Shown here piece after piece: positions 49,490 to 57,931 of a stretch of DNA of 64,000 bases; the stretch's first letter is position 1, and each line of letters opens with the position of its first letter. The stretch comes from Luteibacter rhizovicinus DSM 16549 (lineage in GTDB: Bacteria; Pseudomonadota; Gammaproteobacteria; Xanthomonadales; Rhodanobacteraceae), in NCBI RefSeq assembly GCF_001887595.1, contig NZ_CP017480.1, forward strand, positions 3,934,001 through 3,998,000. Reading direction: 5' to 3'. Under the pieces are notes generated by a model. The model searched no databases. It saw only the letters and a program-made list of their open reading frames with translations, and was not told the DNA's origin. The translations under genes were made by a program, and so were the position numbers.

Positions 49490-51073
49490 TCAGTTGTGCA
49501 GCGATGTATCACCTAACGGCCATTCGTAGGCCATCCAGAAGTCTTTTGTGGGTTCAAACTCGACTTTGACAGCATCGCCGGAATGGAAGACCGTCCGTTC
49601 ATCGATAATGCGGGGACGCAGCCCGTGCAGCGTGGTGTGAACGGGTGGCACCGCCACCGTTTGCCCGAAGATGCGGAGTTCCGAGGGAAGATCGGCCGGA
49701 ACACGGATGGTTATGGCTTCGGTCTCCCCTTCTAATTGGCTGATATTGGCGCCGTGGTCGGTCGCGGTGAGCGTGCAGGCTGGGTTGCATGCGAGGTCCG
49801 CCGCGGTCATGCGGTCTGGGGCCACCGCGACATCGTAGACACGGCCTAGCGCTTCTGCGTCTTCCTGACTGACCTTCGCATGCTTGGGCATCGCAACATT
49901 CACGCCCAACCGGCGCGTGATTTCGGCCGCTCGGCCCAAGTACGACAGCAGCGCATTCTGTTGGGGGTTTGCCGGGACCACTGTGCCGAACGGTGAACTC
50001 ATGGCCGCGCGTCGCCGCCCGTCAACGTGCAGCTCGACATCGAGGATTTCCTCGGGCGTGGTTCGCAAACAGAAATCGATCACAGCATCCAGGTAGGGCA
50101 GCGTGCGAATGTTCCGTCCCACCCAGCGGTCCACATCGAAGCGAAGCGAAAAATTGCCGTTCCAAGGCGGCGCCACGTGGCGCATTTGGATAGTCAGCAC
50201 GGCCAAGCCATCCCAGACTTCGCCGCGAAAGGTCCACTGCGATGTTCCCATGGCCAACGAGCCCGTCACATCGTCGAAGCCCCGACGGACGGCCGTAGCC
50301 TCGGTCAGCGCGGACCATTTCAGTCGCGCCGGCATGGCGTGTGGAGTGAAAGTGAGCTTTCGCTCTTCCAGCTCGTCGTCGCCGTCAAAGACGTGGGTGA
50401 GCAATGTCGAGCCCTGTACGGTGAAGCCAGCCGCGTCGATCTCGAAGGGTGTGCCCGCTTGCATCGCTGCATCCACACCGCGCTGCCACTCCGCCATGCG
50501 CTCTTCGGGGACGGACAGGCGAAACGGAACGGTCTCGAGGGCCTCGATGCGAAACCGGGTAACGCCGCCTTGGTGGCTGCTTTCGATATGGAACCGAGGA
50601 TCGAGCAGCTCCAAGGCTTCCACTGACGCAGCGTGGGCATTCTTGATCAACGACGGCAGCAAGCGCTTGGTGTGCCCGGTCAACGCCCCGACCAACTGTT
50701 CCTGGGCGTCCCCATGCGCTGGAGGCCGCGTGTCCAGCTCGTCGCTTGCGAGATCTTCGGCGCGGGTTTTCCACTGACGAAGCAGCGTGGCCGGATAGGC
50801 CGCTTCGTCGCGATCGACGCGTCGAGCACAGCCACGGCACAGCCAGATGGCGTTGTCGATGGATGCGCGTTCGGCCGGTGACATATCAGCGTCGTAGCGG
50901 GGTCCTCCTTGGGCTGCAGCGTGGATGTGTGCCGCCTCCCCCAAAACAATCGTCCCGCGTCCTCCCGAATTCGGCCCGGTCGTCTTCCGGCGGCAATCCG
51001 GGTTCGAACAATGGTTTGCCACGCGTTCGCGCAGCTCGCGGATTATCGGCTTTGCAAAGTCATCCCGCGCCAC
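49490..51073 (-). CDS. HNH-nuclease-like protein with unknown C-terminal domain, 527 residues
   Basis: Residues ~20-110 are an HNH-type domain: HCSNPDCRR (C22, C27), GEAAHIHAA (H49, H51), GGPRYD, NAIWLCRGCARRVD (N74, C79, C82) and YPATLLRQWK. The pattern closely follows HNH domains of Cap5-type and other defence effectors, except that the usual CHxxID reads CARRVD, so one metal or structural His is lost. The C-terminal ~400 residues are beta-rich and not the SAVED domain as far as I can see; they may be a sensor. A gene for a PD-(D/E)xK protein lies 112 bases upstream on the same strand. Antiphage function is inferred from domain and context. Confidence 0.8.
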   Translation of the reverse strand: MARDDFAKPIIRELRERVANHCSNPDCRRKTTGPNSGGRGTIVLGEAAHIHAAAQGGPRYDADMSPAERASIDNAIWLCRGCARRVDRDEAAYPATLLRQWKTRAEDLASDELDTRPPAHGDAQEQLVGALTGHTKRLLPSLIKNAHAASVEALELLDPRFHIESSHQGGVTRFRIEALETVPFRLSVPEERMAEWQRGVDAAMQAGTPFEIDAAGFTVQGSTLLTHVFDGDDELEERKLTFTPHAMPARLKWSALTEATAVRRGFDDVTGSLAMGTSQWTFRGEVWDGLAVLTIQMRHVAPPWNGNFSLRFDVDRWVGRNIRTLPYLDAVIDFCLRTTPEEILDVELHVDGRRRAAMSSPFGTVVPANPQQNALLSYLGRAAEITRRLGVNVAMPKHAKVSQEDAEALGRVYDVAVAPDRMTAADLACNPACTLTATDHGANISQLEGETEAITIRVPADLPSELRIFGQTVAVPPVHTTLHGLRPRIIDERTVFHSGDAVKVEFEPTKDFWMAYEWPLGDTSLHN

Positions 51074-51185
51074 AATGGGCCTCCCTGATTGGCACCGGCG
51101 CCCTGGGCGAGTACCGGTACCGTAAGGGTATCAGCACCGATCAAGGTTTCAGAAGACGACCGAGGGCGCCACCGCTCCCGTCCCC

Positions 51186-52106
51186 TCAATCTTCCGCGTG
51201 CTCGGGCGCCAGGATGTGTTCGACTTCGAGCCGACGCATCAACTCGCGCAACTCTATGCACGGACGCTGGGTGGTGAGCAGGATTGCCTGAGCGTTTGGC
51301 AGATGCCCGAGCGTGCGTTGTTCGGCTCGCATCACCGCGCGGTATTTGACGACTTGGAACACCCCTCGCTTCCGCTCGTCTAATGATGCGTCTGAAGGTT
51401 TAACCTCGACGGCCAACCGTTGTCTGTCGTTTGCAAAATACGCATCGATGCTGTCACCGGAGGCAAGGCGCTGTTCCGGCACTCCTTGCTTGTACACCCC
51501 AAGGTGTTTGAAGAACTCGGGGTGATTGCAGGCCCAGAGTTTCAGGCGGTGGTGTTGGTCGCTTTCCCCACCGCCGCCTCGAACGGGCTTGGGGAGCTTG
51601 AGCGCTCGCGTACCCTTCTTTCGTCCCGCCGCAGGAGTCCAAATTTTCACTCCCAGGCGCGCACCGACATCCTTCCAGCGGTGACCGTAGTCGAAGACCG
51701 CCTCCTGCGCCTCGTTCACCAGCGTCCGGCGCAGCTTGGGCGTGAAGTCCTGACCCACGGTGCGGAAGTAGTTGCGCAACAGCGGGTCGGCCCCCGAGCC
51801 CGGCTGTCGATTGGACTTATTGATGACGATGACATTGAGCGGGGGCAGGACGGTGCGCATCTCGTGCCCCAATTCCTCGAGCACAAACCCCACCAAGCCG
51901 ACTGGGGAGCCGTAGAACGTCTTTCGATAGGGCTGGGCGAATCCGTAGCGCCGTTCGAGTTGGTCGGCCAGCTCACCATAGGTGATGGGCTCACCTTCCC
52001 TGGCACGTTGAATCAGGAGGCTCAGTGTGGGCGGCGCCATCTCGCGCCCTCGCTTTCCCCAGTGCCGAAAATTCCACAGATCATCATCCAACGATTGCCG
52101 CGGCAT
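51186..52106 (-). CDS. PD-(D/E)xK nuclease-like protein, 306 residues
   Basis: The C-terminal half reads ESDQHHRLKLWACNHPEFF, then SGDSIDAYF and LAVEVKPSDAS with GVFQVVKYRAV after it: a good PD-(D/E)xK core with Glu near 181, Asp near 218-221, and E234-x-K236 followed by the Gln/Tyr helix. The N-terminal ~160 residues contain GEPITYGELADQLERRYGF, a winged-helix-like segment. ATG at residue 23 (MAPPTLSLL) is an alternative start. The gene is upstream of the HNH gene on the same strand, so they probably act as a pair. No named family was recognised. Confidence 0.8.
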   Translation of the reverse strand: MPRQSLDDDLWNFRHWGKRGREMAPPTLSLLIQRAREGEPITYGELADQLERRYGFAQPYRKTFYGSPVGLVGFVLEELGHEMRTVLPPLNVIVINKSNRQPGSGADPLLRNYFRTVGQDFTPKLRRTLVNEAQEAVFDYGHRWKDVGARLGVKIWTPAAGRKKGTRALKLPKPVRGGGGESDQHHRLKLWACNHPEFFKHLGVYKQGVPEQRLASGDSIDAYFANDRQRLAVEVKPSDASLDERKRGVFQVVKYRAVMRAEQRTLGHLPNAQAILLTTQRPCIELRELMRRLEVEHILAPEHAED

Positions 52107-52688
52107 ACGAGCGATCCTTGCGCGGCCGGAGTGGCCGTGGTCTTGTTTAGGGTAAATAGTTGCGCTTTCCCCGATTTAGCTAGGGGGAAGCGAATCATAA
52201 CTCTGCCTAGCGACCTTGTTTTCAAGTTGGTCACCGAGAAGGCGGATTAGTTCGACAGTTTGCTCATCCAGCCTACCTGCGCGACGAAGACAAGCAAAAA
52301 AATGAACGACGTCGAAGCGGCGTGCGAGGAGATCGACGTTCGCTGACAGCTTGGGGCCTAACCCAGTTCAATTTACTATTACTAAGGTCGGTGCTCGAAA
52401 CGGTGCCTGAAAGCTTGGGCGCCGAAGCCGAAGCATGCACCTTCCCCCGATAACCATCTCTAATCGCCAGTCCCCCTGATCGGATAGCCTCATCGAGATG
52501 CCCGCTTTGGGTCAAAAGCAGACGCTATCCTTGCACTAAAATCGATCGCACAAAGTCGAAAGCCTGCTCATGTGTCAAACTCGAAGTGACGTCGCCCCGA
52601 TGGAGTCCGGCATCTGGCGTGATTTGTCCTCGCCTCCGCGCGGCCCCTCTGATTCAATCGACGGCATCCGATTGAAAAGAGATAGCCC
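52107..52688. other. Intergenic region with the last hairpin repeat
   Basis: The 582 bases separate the leftward nuclease gene from the rightward cyclase gene. They hold hairpin copy 5 (52500-52523) and, about 45 bases before it, CTTCCCCCGATAAC, an 11/14 match to the repeated 14-mer. GCCTAAC occurs near 52357. No gene is convincing; a leftward 80-codon frame at 52273-52515 runs through the repeats. The region appears to be the right edge of the repeat-bearing, lower-GC DNA. Confidence 0.5.
52500..52523. repeat. Hairpin repeat, copy 5
   Basis: GCCCGCTTT and AAAAGCAGAC surround TGGGTC; the stem is imperfect (C-A and G-T differences) but the arrangement matches copies 1-4. It is the rightmost copy found in the window. 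Confidence 0.6.
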
Positions 52689-53612
52689 ATGACCGACCGG
52701 CGCGTGCGCTTTGACTTTGAGATTACTTTCTCGAACGGAGGCGGTCTTCAGGGCCAAGGTTTCCGCTTGGATATCGAGGGAGGAGATATTGCAGACGATG
52801 CGCTAGCGGCCTACGTCATCCGCGACATGAAGTTGCTGATGGTTGCGGACGTGCGGATCCTCAATAAGCAAGTGATCGAGGAGCAGCACAAGCGAGCTGA
52901 CAGGCGGGACGAGGAACCTGGTCAAACGGTCCTCGCAACCAGCTATGTCGACCTCAGTCATACCATCGAAGACGGCATGGTGACCTATAAGGGACTGCCG
53001 GCGCCGCTCATCTGCGACCACCTGTCACGCGAGCAATCGCGTGGCGTTTATGCCAAGGGCACCGAGTTCCAGATCGGGCGGATCGCGATGGTCGGCAATA
53101 CTGGCACGTACATCGATGTGCCATTCCACCGTTACGCGGATGGCTTGGATCTCAGTGCATTGAGCGTGGCGACCGTGGCGGACGTTCCCGCCGTGGTCGT
53201 TCGGATATCCGGCGCCACAGCGCGCGCGATTGACTGGACGCATTTTGCGCCGATCGACTGCCGCAATCGAGCCGTCCTGGTCAACACCGGGTGGGACCGC
53301 CACTGGCGCACCGACCAGTATTTCGAAGGCCATCCGTTTCTCACCGAGCAGGCAGCGGTCTACCTGCGCGACCAGGGCGCGCGCGTCGTCGGTATCGATT
53401 CGTTGAACATCGACGACACCTCTGACGGCCACCGTCCCGTTCACTCGGTTTTACTGGCTGCAGGCATCCCGATCGTTGAACACCTGACAATGCTGGACCG
53501 TGTACCCGTCGAGGGCTTCACCTTCACGGCGGTGCCTCCCAAGCTGAAAGGCATGGGTACGTTTCCGGTGCGTGCCTTCGCCTGTGTTCCTGGCAGCGTC
53601 TCCTTACCTTGA
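52689..53612 (+). CDS. Cyclase-family (kynurenine formamidase-like) protein with N-terminal extension
   Basis: From about residue 93 the protein is a cyclase-family metal-dependent hydrolase: VDLSHTIEDGMVTYKGLPAP (core DLSHTIEDGM), NTGTYIDVPFHRY, AVLVNTGWDRHW, VGIDSLNIDD and GIPIVEHLTML. The metal-binding motif normally HxGTHxDxPxH reads NTGTYIDVPFH, so two His positions are altered. The first ~75 residues (RFDFEITFSNGGGLQGQGF; VADVRILNKQVIEEQHKR) form a separate small domain that I have no name for. The total of 307 residues is longer than typical single-domain cyclases. The enzyme may act on an amide or lactone, but altered ligands make activity uncertain. Confidence 0.82.
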   Translation: MTDRRVRFDFEITFSNGGGLQGQGFRLDIEGGDIADDALAAYVIRDMKLLMVADVRILNKQVIEEQHKRADRRDEEPGQTVLATSYVDLSHTIEDGMVTYKGLPAPLICDHLSREQSRGVYAKGTEFQIGRIAMVGNTGTYIDVPFHRYADGLDLSALSVATVADVPAVVVRISGATARAIDWTHFAPIDCRNRAVLVNTGWDRHWRTDQYFEGHPFLTEQAAVYLRDQGARVVGIDSLNIDDTSDGHRPVHSVLLAAGIPIVEHLTMLDRVPVEGFTFTAVPPKLKGMGTFPVRAFACVPGSVSLP

Positions 53613-53731
53613 ACGCGAAGGGCCGCAACTAGTGCTGCGGCTCCTAAGCCAGTCGTCATGAAATTGCATCCGAACACATCGTGCCCACCTGGCGCCGAAC
53701 TGCTCCGCCAGTGGCTCGGGTGTACTCAGGA

Positions 53732-54211
53732 TCAGCCAGCGAGCAATTCATCCAGCTGTGCGAACTGTTCCGGCAGACCTTCCGCCGAGCCGACGATGGC
53801 TTCGTCGCGTGCTTCTTTTGTCGGATAAAGTTCATGAAGGGTGACCAGCGTCTTGCCGGCACGTTCTTCGAACGTCACCGTAGTCAAGGCACCCTGCTCG
53901 CTTTCCTCGTTCGTCCATACCATGCGCGTGTTCGGCGCTACTTCTTTGTATGTGCCGAAGAACGCCATCGGTTGATCGAAGGCCGGATGGCGGAACACGA
54001 GGCGATACGTGCCTCCGGTGCGGATATCCATGTCGCACGAGATCATCGACATCCCCGCGGACTTCGGAACCCACCACTGCTTAAACAGGTCGGGCGTGCT
54101 CCAGGCTTCGAAGACGATGTGCGCCGGGGCATCGAATGTACGCGTCACGACGAGTTCGCGGTCGGCTTTGCGTTCCACAACGGTGCGGTTAGCTTCTGTT
54201 GCGTTGGTCAT
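53732..54211 (-). CDS. SRPBCC (AHSA1-type) protein coupled to ArsR regulator
   Basis: The 159-residue protein is an AHSA1/SRPBCC fold member: LVVTRTFDAPAHIVFEAWS, FKQWWVPKSAGM, GGTYRLVFRHP and LTTVTFEERAGKT LVTLHE (split here by a space) in the usual order. The fold binds hydrophobic ligands; such proteins are usually encoded directly after an ArsR-family gene, as here, overlapping it by 23 bases. Function is unknown beyond that association. Confidence 0.92.
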   Translation of the reverse strand: MTNATEANRTVVERKADRELVVTRTFDAPAHIVFEAWSTPDLFKQWWVPKSAGMSMISCDMDIRTGGTYRLVFRHPAFDQPMAFFGTYKEVAPNTRMVWTNEESEQGALTTVTFEERAGKTLVTLHELYPTKEARDEAIVGSAEGLPEQFAQLDELLAG

Positions 54212-54551
54212 CTGCTTTCTCCTTGCGTTTCAAGTGCTCGACAAGTTTGTCCAACTCGTCGAAGCGCGCGCTCCAGAGTTGGCGGTGCTGCTCGATCCAG
54301 GCGGCCTCTTCTTCAAGCAGGCCCCGCCCAAGCTTGCAGGTGCGTACGCGCCCGACCTTCTCCGTGGTCACAAGTCCAGCCTGCTCCAGGACGCCGACGT
54401 GCTTCTTCATACCCGTGAGGGTCATGTGGAACCGCTGGGCAAGGTCCGTGATCGAGGCGTCCGAGCTCCCGAGCTGCTCCAGCACGCCGCGTCGGGTGAC
54501 ATCGGAGAGCGCGGCGAACGTCGCGTCGAGGCGAGCTTGATAGTGAACCAT
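54189..54551 (-). CDS. ArsR-family transcriptional regulator
   Basis: Started at ATG 54551 (MVHYQARLDATFAALSD), the protein is 120 residues with the ArsR winged helix (TRRGVLEQLGSSDASITDLA, core RRGVLEQL; then FHMTLTGMKKHVGVLEQAGLV). It lacks the usual metal-binding cysteines in the recognition helix, so it likely senses something other than a metal. Upstream in-frame ATG at 54641 would extend across a palindrome and is unlikely. It overlaps the downstream SRPBCC gene, the standard arrangement for this pair. Confidence 0.92.
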   Translation of the reverse strand: MVHYQARLDATFAALSDVTRRGVLEQLGSSDASITDLAQRFHMTLTGMKKHVGVLEQAGLVTTEKVGRVRTCKLGRGLLEEEAAWIEQHRQLWSARFDELDKLVEHLKRKEKADDQRNRS

Positions 54552-54560
54552 GTGGTTCAC
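54543..54560. promoter_or_regulatory. Palindrome over the ArsR start codon
   Basis: GTGAACC-ATGT-GGTTCAC is a perfect 7-bp inverted repeat that includes the ArsR ATG (minus strand 54549-54551). ArsR/SmtB-type repressors bind such dyads, so this is a probable autoregulatory operator. Its position over the start codon implies it blocks transcription elongation or initiation very close to the gene. Confidence 0.65.
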
Positions 54561-54592
54561 TGTATGCCGGACGTGGGGAATTTGCAAGCGCT

Positions 54593-55040
54593 CTAGGCAC
54601 GGTTGATCACTTGCGTATCCGCTTTTGCCGTCCGGTCCCACAAGAGCAAGACCGCCTCGGTCAATGGAGCGGCTGGGGTTACGTCATTCCATCGCTCAAT
54701 GCCGGGCAAAATAGGGGCTAAGGCAACAATGAGGTCGTGAAATCCGTCGTCGAACTCCGAGACGACCAGGCCACCATGGTCGGCATAGAACCTGACGAAC
54801 ACTTCGTCGTGGGTCAGCGAATCTTGATTCAGGGCGTCGACCGCGTGGATATCGTCATCGAGTCCAGGCTCGATTTGCCTACGGCAACGTCGTGGACCTT
54901 GGCCAGGGACAACGCGCATTCCGAAAACAGCTCGCTAGCCGCGACCCCTGCCCGCTCATGCAACGCAGTCGCTGTCGTGTTGGCGGCCGCCCGAAGAACG
55001 AATTCAATGGCTCGCTGATCGGACGGCGATCTGACCGTGT
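54593..55040 (-). pseudogene. Possible frameshifted small gene
   Basis: Reading leftward, one frame gives AIEFVLRAAANTTATALHER and SELFSECALSLAKVHDVAVG up to about 54870, and another frame continues with DDIHAVDALNQDSLTHDEV, FVRFYADHGGLVV, and LAPILPGIERWND to a stop at 54593. The two halves look like one amphipathic protein of ~140 residues split by a single frameshift near 54865. No family is recognised. Without the shift, the intact 108-codon frame 54593-54919 would start at a non-coding-like N-terminus. Confidence 0.35.
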
Positions 55041-55377
55041 CGTCGGGCCTGCCTCCCCGGACGCCCTACCCCAGTCCTGTGAGATCCAAGAAACGCGCCG
55101 CTGGCGGGCGCCCGCCACCGCGTTGGCCCGAGCGTGGGACACCCTACCCGACAGACGGCCCGACAAAGCCTAGCCACGGGCTGGTGCTGGGCATTGCACC
55201 GACCTGCCAGGGTAGCATCTAGCTGAAGGGTGGGCATCGCGTGGATAGTTCAAGGTTTTTAGTCGGGAAGATTCTGCTGCTGAGGTAGCTACCCTCATCG
55301 AAGGCGTGAATCTGTCGGTGCGACAACTTCACCGGTGCAGTTCGAGCGGTGTTACGCGAAAACCGGGTACTGGGTGC
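55041..55377. other. Non-coding stretch
   Basis: About 340 bases in which short frames are open in several registers but none has a convincing start or domain. I see no structured RNA, repeat or mobile-element sequence here. Confidence 0.4.
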
Positions 55378-55824
55378 CTATAAAGAACTGGATGGTGTAC
55401 GTTCGAAAAAATAGTTCTTCACGCCCTTGCTGAAATAAAGATAAAGAGCAAAAACGATGAGCTGGAGAGCTCCAAATAGTAGATCAGACACGTATTGGTC
55501 CGATGAATAGGATACCTTGTTTATTAACTCAATTATAAAAACAGCCAAATACAGAATTATCCAGCTACATAGGTAGAGAGCCCGACTGCGATGCAATCGT
55601 TTCAGAATCGCTACTCCGGAAGCAACGAAAAGACCTATAGCAACGGCTAATACGATGCCGCTGCCGTTCGACCACCATTCGCCAAGCCCAACTTTCTTTT
55701 GTCCGACAACAGCGCCGCCAGGGATGATAGTGGCGATGACGAGGAAAACCGACATCACCGAGAACAAAGTTAAGAGCTTTAAAAAAACGGGCATCCGCTT
55801 AAAGTTAACGGCGAGCTCATGCAT
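55378..55824 (-). CDS. Four-helix membrane protein, candidate orphan immunity protein
   Basis: Started at ATG 55824 (MHELAVNFKRM), the protein has 148 residues and four hydrophobic helices (VFLKLLTLFSVMSVFLVIA; GIVLAVAIGLFVASGVAI; ALYLCSWIILYLAVFII; LLFGALQLIVFALYLYF). Its start codon lies inside the last codons of an RHS remnant: the two overlap by eight bases (ATGCATGA). Membrane immunity proteins are often encoded directly after the variable tip of RHS toxins, which fits the position; no direct evidence of immunity function exists. In-frame sequence reaching 56136 belongs to the remnant in another frame. Confidence 0.72.
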   Translation of the reverse strand: MHELAVNFKRMPVFLKLLTLFSVMSVFLVIATIIPGGAVVGQKKVGLGEWWSNGSGIVLAVAIGLFVASGVAILKRLHRSRALYLCSWIILYLAVFIIELINKVSYSSDQYVSDLLFGALQLIVFALYLYFSKGVKNYFFERTPSSSL

Positions 55825-56029
55825 ATTTATGGCCAAGTGCGTTGTATGTATATTTAGCGGCGGTTCCGTCACTTGATGTGACAACGACAACGCGGTCGTT
55901 GGCGTCATAGACGTAGTGGATCGACGGCGCTTCCGCGGCGCCAATACTGAGCAACGCGCCGCATAGCAGCCAAACGACCCAGAAATGGTGATGTTGCTTT
56001 GATCGTGACGCCACGTCGATGCGACGCAT
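55817..56029 (-). pseudogene. RHS-protein remnant with signal peptide and one YD-type repeat
   Basis: From the ATG at 56029 (MRRIDVASRSK) the 70-residue product has a signal-peptide-like segment (FWVVWLLCGALLSIGAAEA) followed by IHYVYDANDRVVVVTSSDGT and KYTYNALGHKYA, a single YD/RHS-type repeat of the kind that begins large RHS and polymorphic toxins. It then stops. Intact RHS proteins have dozens of such repeats and a C-terminal toxin, so this is a severely truncated remnant, joined by overlap to a possible immunity gene. Confidence 0.72.
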
Positions 56030-56981
56030 CGGACGCCTACCCACTCCCCAGCACCTGAACCCCATGAGCATGTCCCTAATGCCATCCGGATACGGACGGG
56101 TGGTCTGATGTAACGCGAATTGCCCCTGGCGAACACCCATCAGCCTGTCAACGTCTTGTGATGGACGACGCCGCAACGGCAGCATCAGACTTTATATATT
56201 TGATTTTGTCAATCGCCACACAGTAGGCAAGAGCCCCGTGCGCAGACTTCAACGTATGGACGGCTAGATCGAGAGGCTTGCCGTCTTCGAGGATAAACGG
56301 CGTTGTGCAGAGTGCCGCCTGCTGACGCCCACCGCCGCCACGCTTAAGGATCACGCCTACCACCGCACCGGTGTAGGCATGGATACTGTTTCATCCGAAC
56401 TCTCCAGCTTGTCTGTCGGCGTCATTCAACGATCCTTGCAAGGAAACGAGATAGGTAATCGGTTGTTGCACGACAGTGCAATGCTCCTAAATCGTGCGTG
56501 CCGAAAGACAGCCTCTGGAGCGGGATCGGAGCCAGGCAAAGTCGCACCGTAGAGTCACAAACCTTTGCGTCTCCATGCAAACGCTATCTATTTTTAGATT
56601 TAGGCTCGTTTTGCGGTTTTGAGCCCGTTCCTCGGCCGTCCCTCTATATGTGTTTCGACCGGGCGCATGACACCAAGGGGCCGTGGCACAGCATTGCGAC
56701 ATAACCCGAAGTTCTTACGTAGAAATGCGGGGGACCGCCCGGAGCGCAGACGCGCCTTCGAAAAGTCGCCATCGTAATGTTCCTGGTTTGCCAGCGCGTA
56801 GATCAGACGATTGTCCTTTCTCAATCAATCGACTTGGGCGCTAATTCCTTGCGGCGTCGAGCACGCTCATCGCAGTTTTTTGCACTCGGTACGCATGTGA
56901 ACCTTAAAGCCCAAATCCGGCACTCATGGTCAGGCTGATTGCTTCCAACATCAGACCTGCTCCTTTCGCACTACGTATCCC
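56030..56981. other. Non-coding stretch upstream of the alpha/beta hydrolase gene
   Basis: About 950 bases without a recognisable gene. A leftward 71-codon frame at 56148-56363 (ILEDGKPLDLAVHTLKSAHG) and one at 56600-56824 are the most protein-like, but neither has a known domain or good ribosome-binding site, and either could be debris from the lost RHS locus. The right end would carry the promoter of the hydrolase gene. Confidence 0.4.
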
Positions 56982-57830
56982 ATGAAAAAACTCATCGAAC
57001 TCGCAACCCTCGCCATGCTCACGACAACGGCAGCCGTCCATGCGCAGACACCGGTATGGCAGAGCCTTCCGCCTCCACCTTCCCTTCCCCATCTGGCCAG
57101 CGACGGCTATGTCACACGTGAGGGGGCACGCATCTGGTACGGAACGGTCGGCAAAGGTCCTACCGTGTTTCTCCTTCACGGAGGGATGTCCAGTAGCGAT
57201 TCCTGGGGTAACCAGGTGCCTGCCCTGGTGGATAGCCACCACCGGGTCGTCCTCATCGATACGCGCGGCCACGGACGAAGCACACTCGGTAACGTTCCCC
57301 TGAGCTATGAGGTCTTCGAGGAGGACCTGCGCAGTGTCATGGACACTCTTCATATCAAAAAGGCCGACATCGTTGGCTGGAGCGACGGGGCGAACACCGC
57401 ACTCGTGATGGCGATGAGAGATCCTTCCAGGGTGCGCAGGATCTACGCGTTCGGCGCCAACATGAATGCGGACGCAGCCAAGCCTGACGCATTCAATTCG
57501 CCGATCCTTGCGAAGGTCGTCGTCCAGCTGCAGCAGACGTACGCCCGCGTATCGCCGACACCGGATGGCTTCGGTGCACTGCACGAAGCCGTCGAGACGA
57601 TGCAGAAGTCCGAACCCAACTACATCGCCAGCCAGCTTGCCGCCATCCATGGCCCGACGATTGCTGTCGTCGACGGCGACCATGAAGAATTCATCAAGGA
57701 AGAGCATACGCGATACATGGCCCGGACCATTCCCGGCGCGAGCCTGGTCATTCTCCCCGGAGTCAGTCACTTCGCTCCGTGGCAGGCACCCGGCGCATTC
57801 AACGCCTCACTCCTGCAGTTCCTGAGGTAA
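56982..57830 (+). CDS. Exported alpha/beta hydrolase
   Basis: The 282-residue protein has a Sec signal peptide (MKKLIELATLAMLTTTAAVH, cleavage at HA-Q) and an alpha/beta hydrolase fold: oxyanion-hole HGGMSSSDSW, DTRGHGRS, nucleophile elbow GWSDGAN (Ser near 135), acid in VDGDHEEF, and the catalytic His in VSHFAPW. Substrate is unknown; an esterase or lactonase acting in the periplasm is likely. It stands alone, with ~100 bases before the permease gene. Confidence 0.92.
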   Translation: MKKLIELATLAMLTTTAAVHAQTPVWQSLPPPPSLPHLASDGYVTREGARIWYGTVGKGPTVFLLHGGMSSSDSWGNQVPALVDSHHRVVLIDTRGHGRSTLGNVPLSYEVFEEDLRSVMDTLHIKKADIVGWSDGANTALVMAMRDPSRVRRIYAFGANMNADAAKPDAFNSPILAKVVVQLQQTYARVSPTPDGFGALHEAVETMQKSEPNYIASQLAAIHGPTIAVVDGDHEEFIKEEHTRYMARTIPGASLVILPGVSHFAPWQAPGAFNASLLQFLR

Positions 57831-57931
57831 GCCGGCCGGTACGGGCCCGCTTCGCATCAGCCGTAAATAAATGTGTGCCCTTTCTCTAACGCATGCACGT
57901 GCTTAGAGCATCACCGTTACCCGAGTACCCC

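Noticed and set aside
47363..52523. Integron attC sites
   Set aside because: RYYYAAC- and GTTRRRY-like heptamers occur (e.g. near 48016, 49427, 49510, 52357), but not paired in attC order and spacing, and no integron integrase is in the window.
56904..57770. A 288-codon minus-strand frame opposite the exported hydrolase
   Set aside because: Antisense to a gene with complete catalytic motifs and signal peptide.
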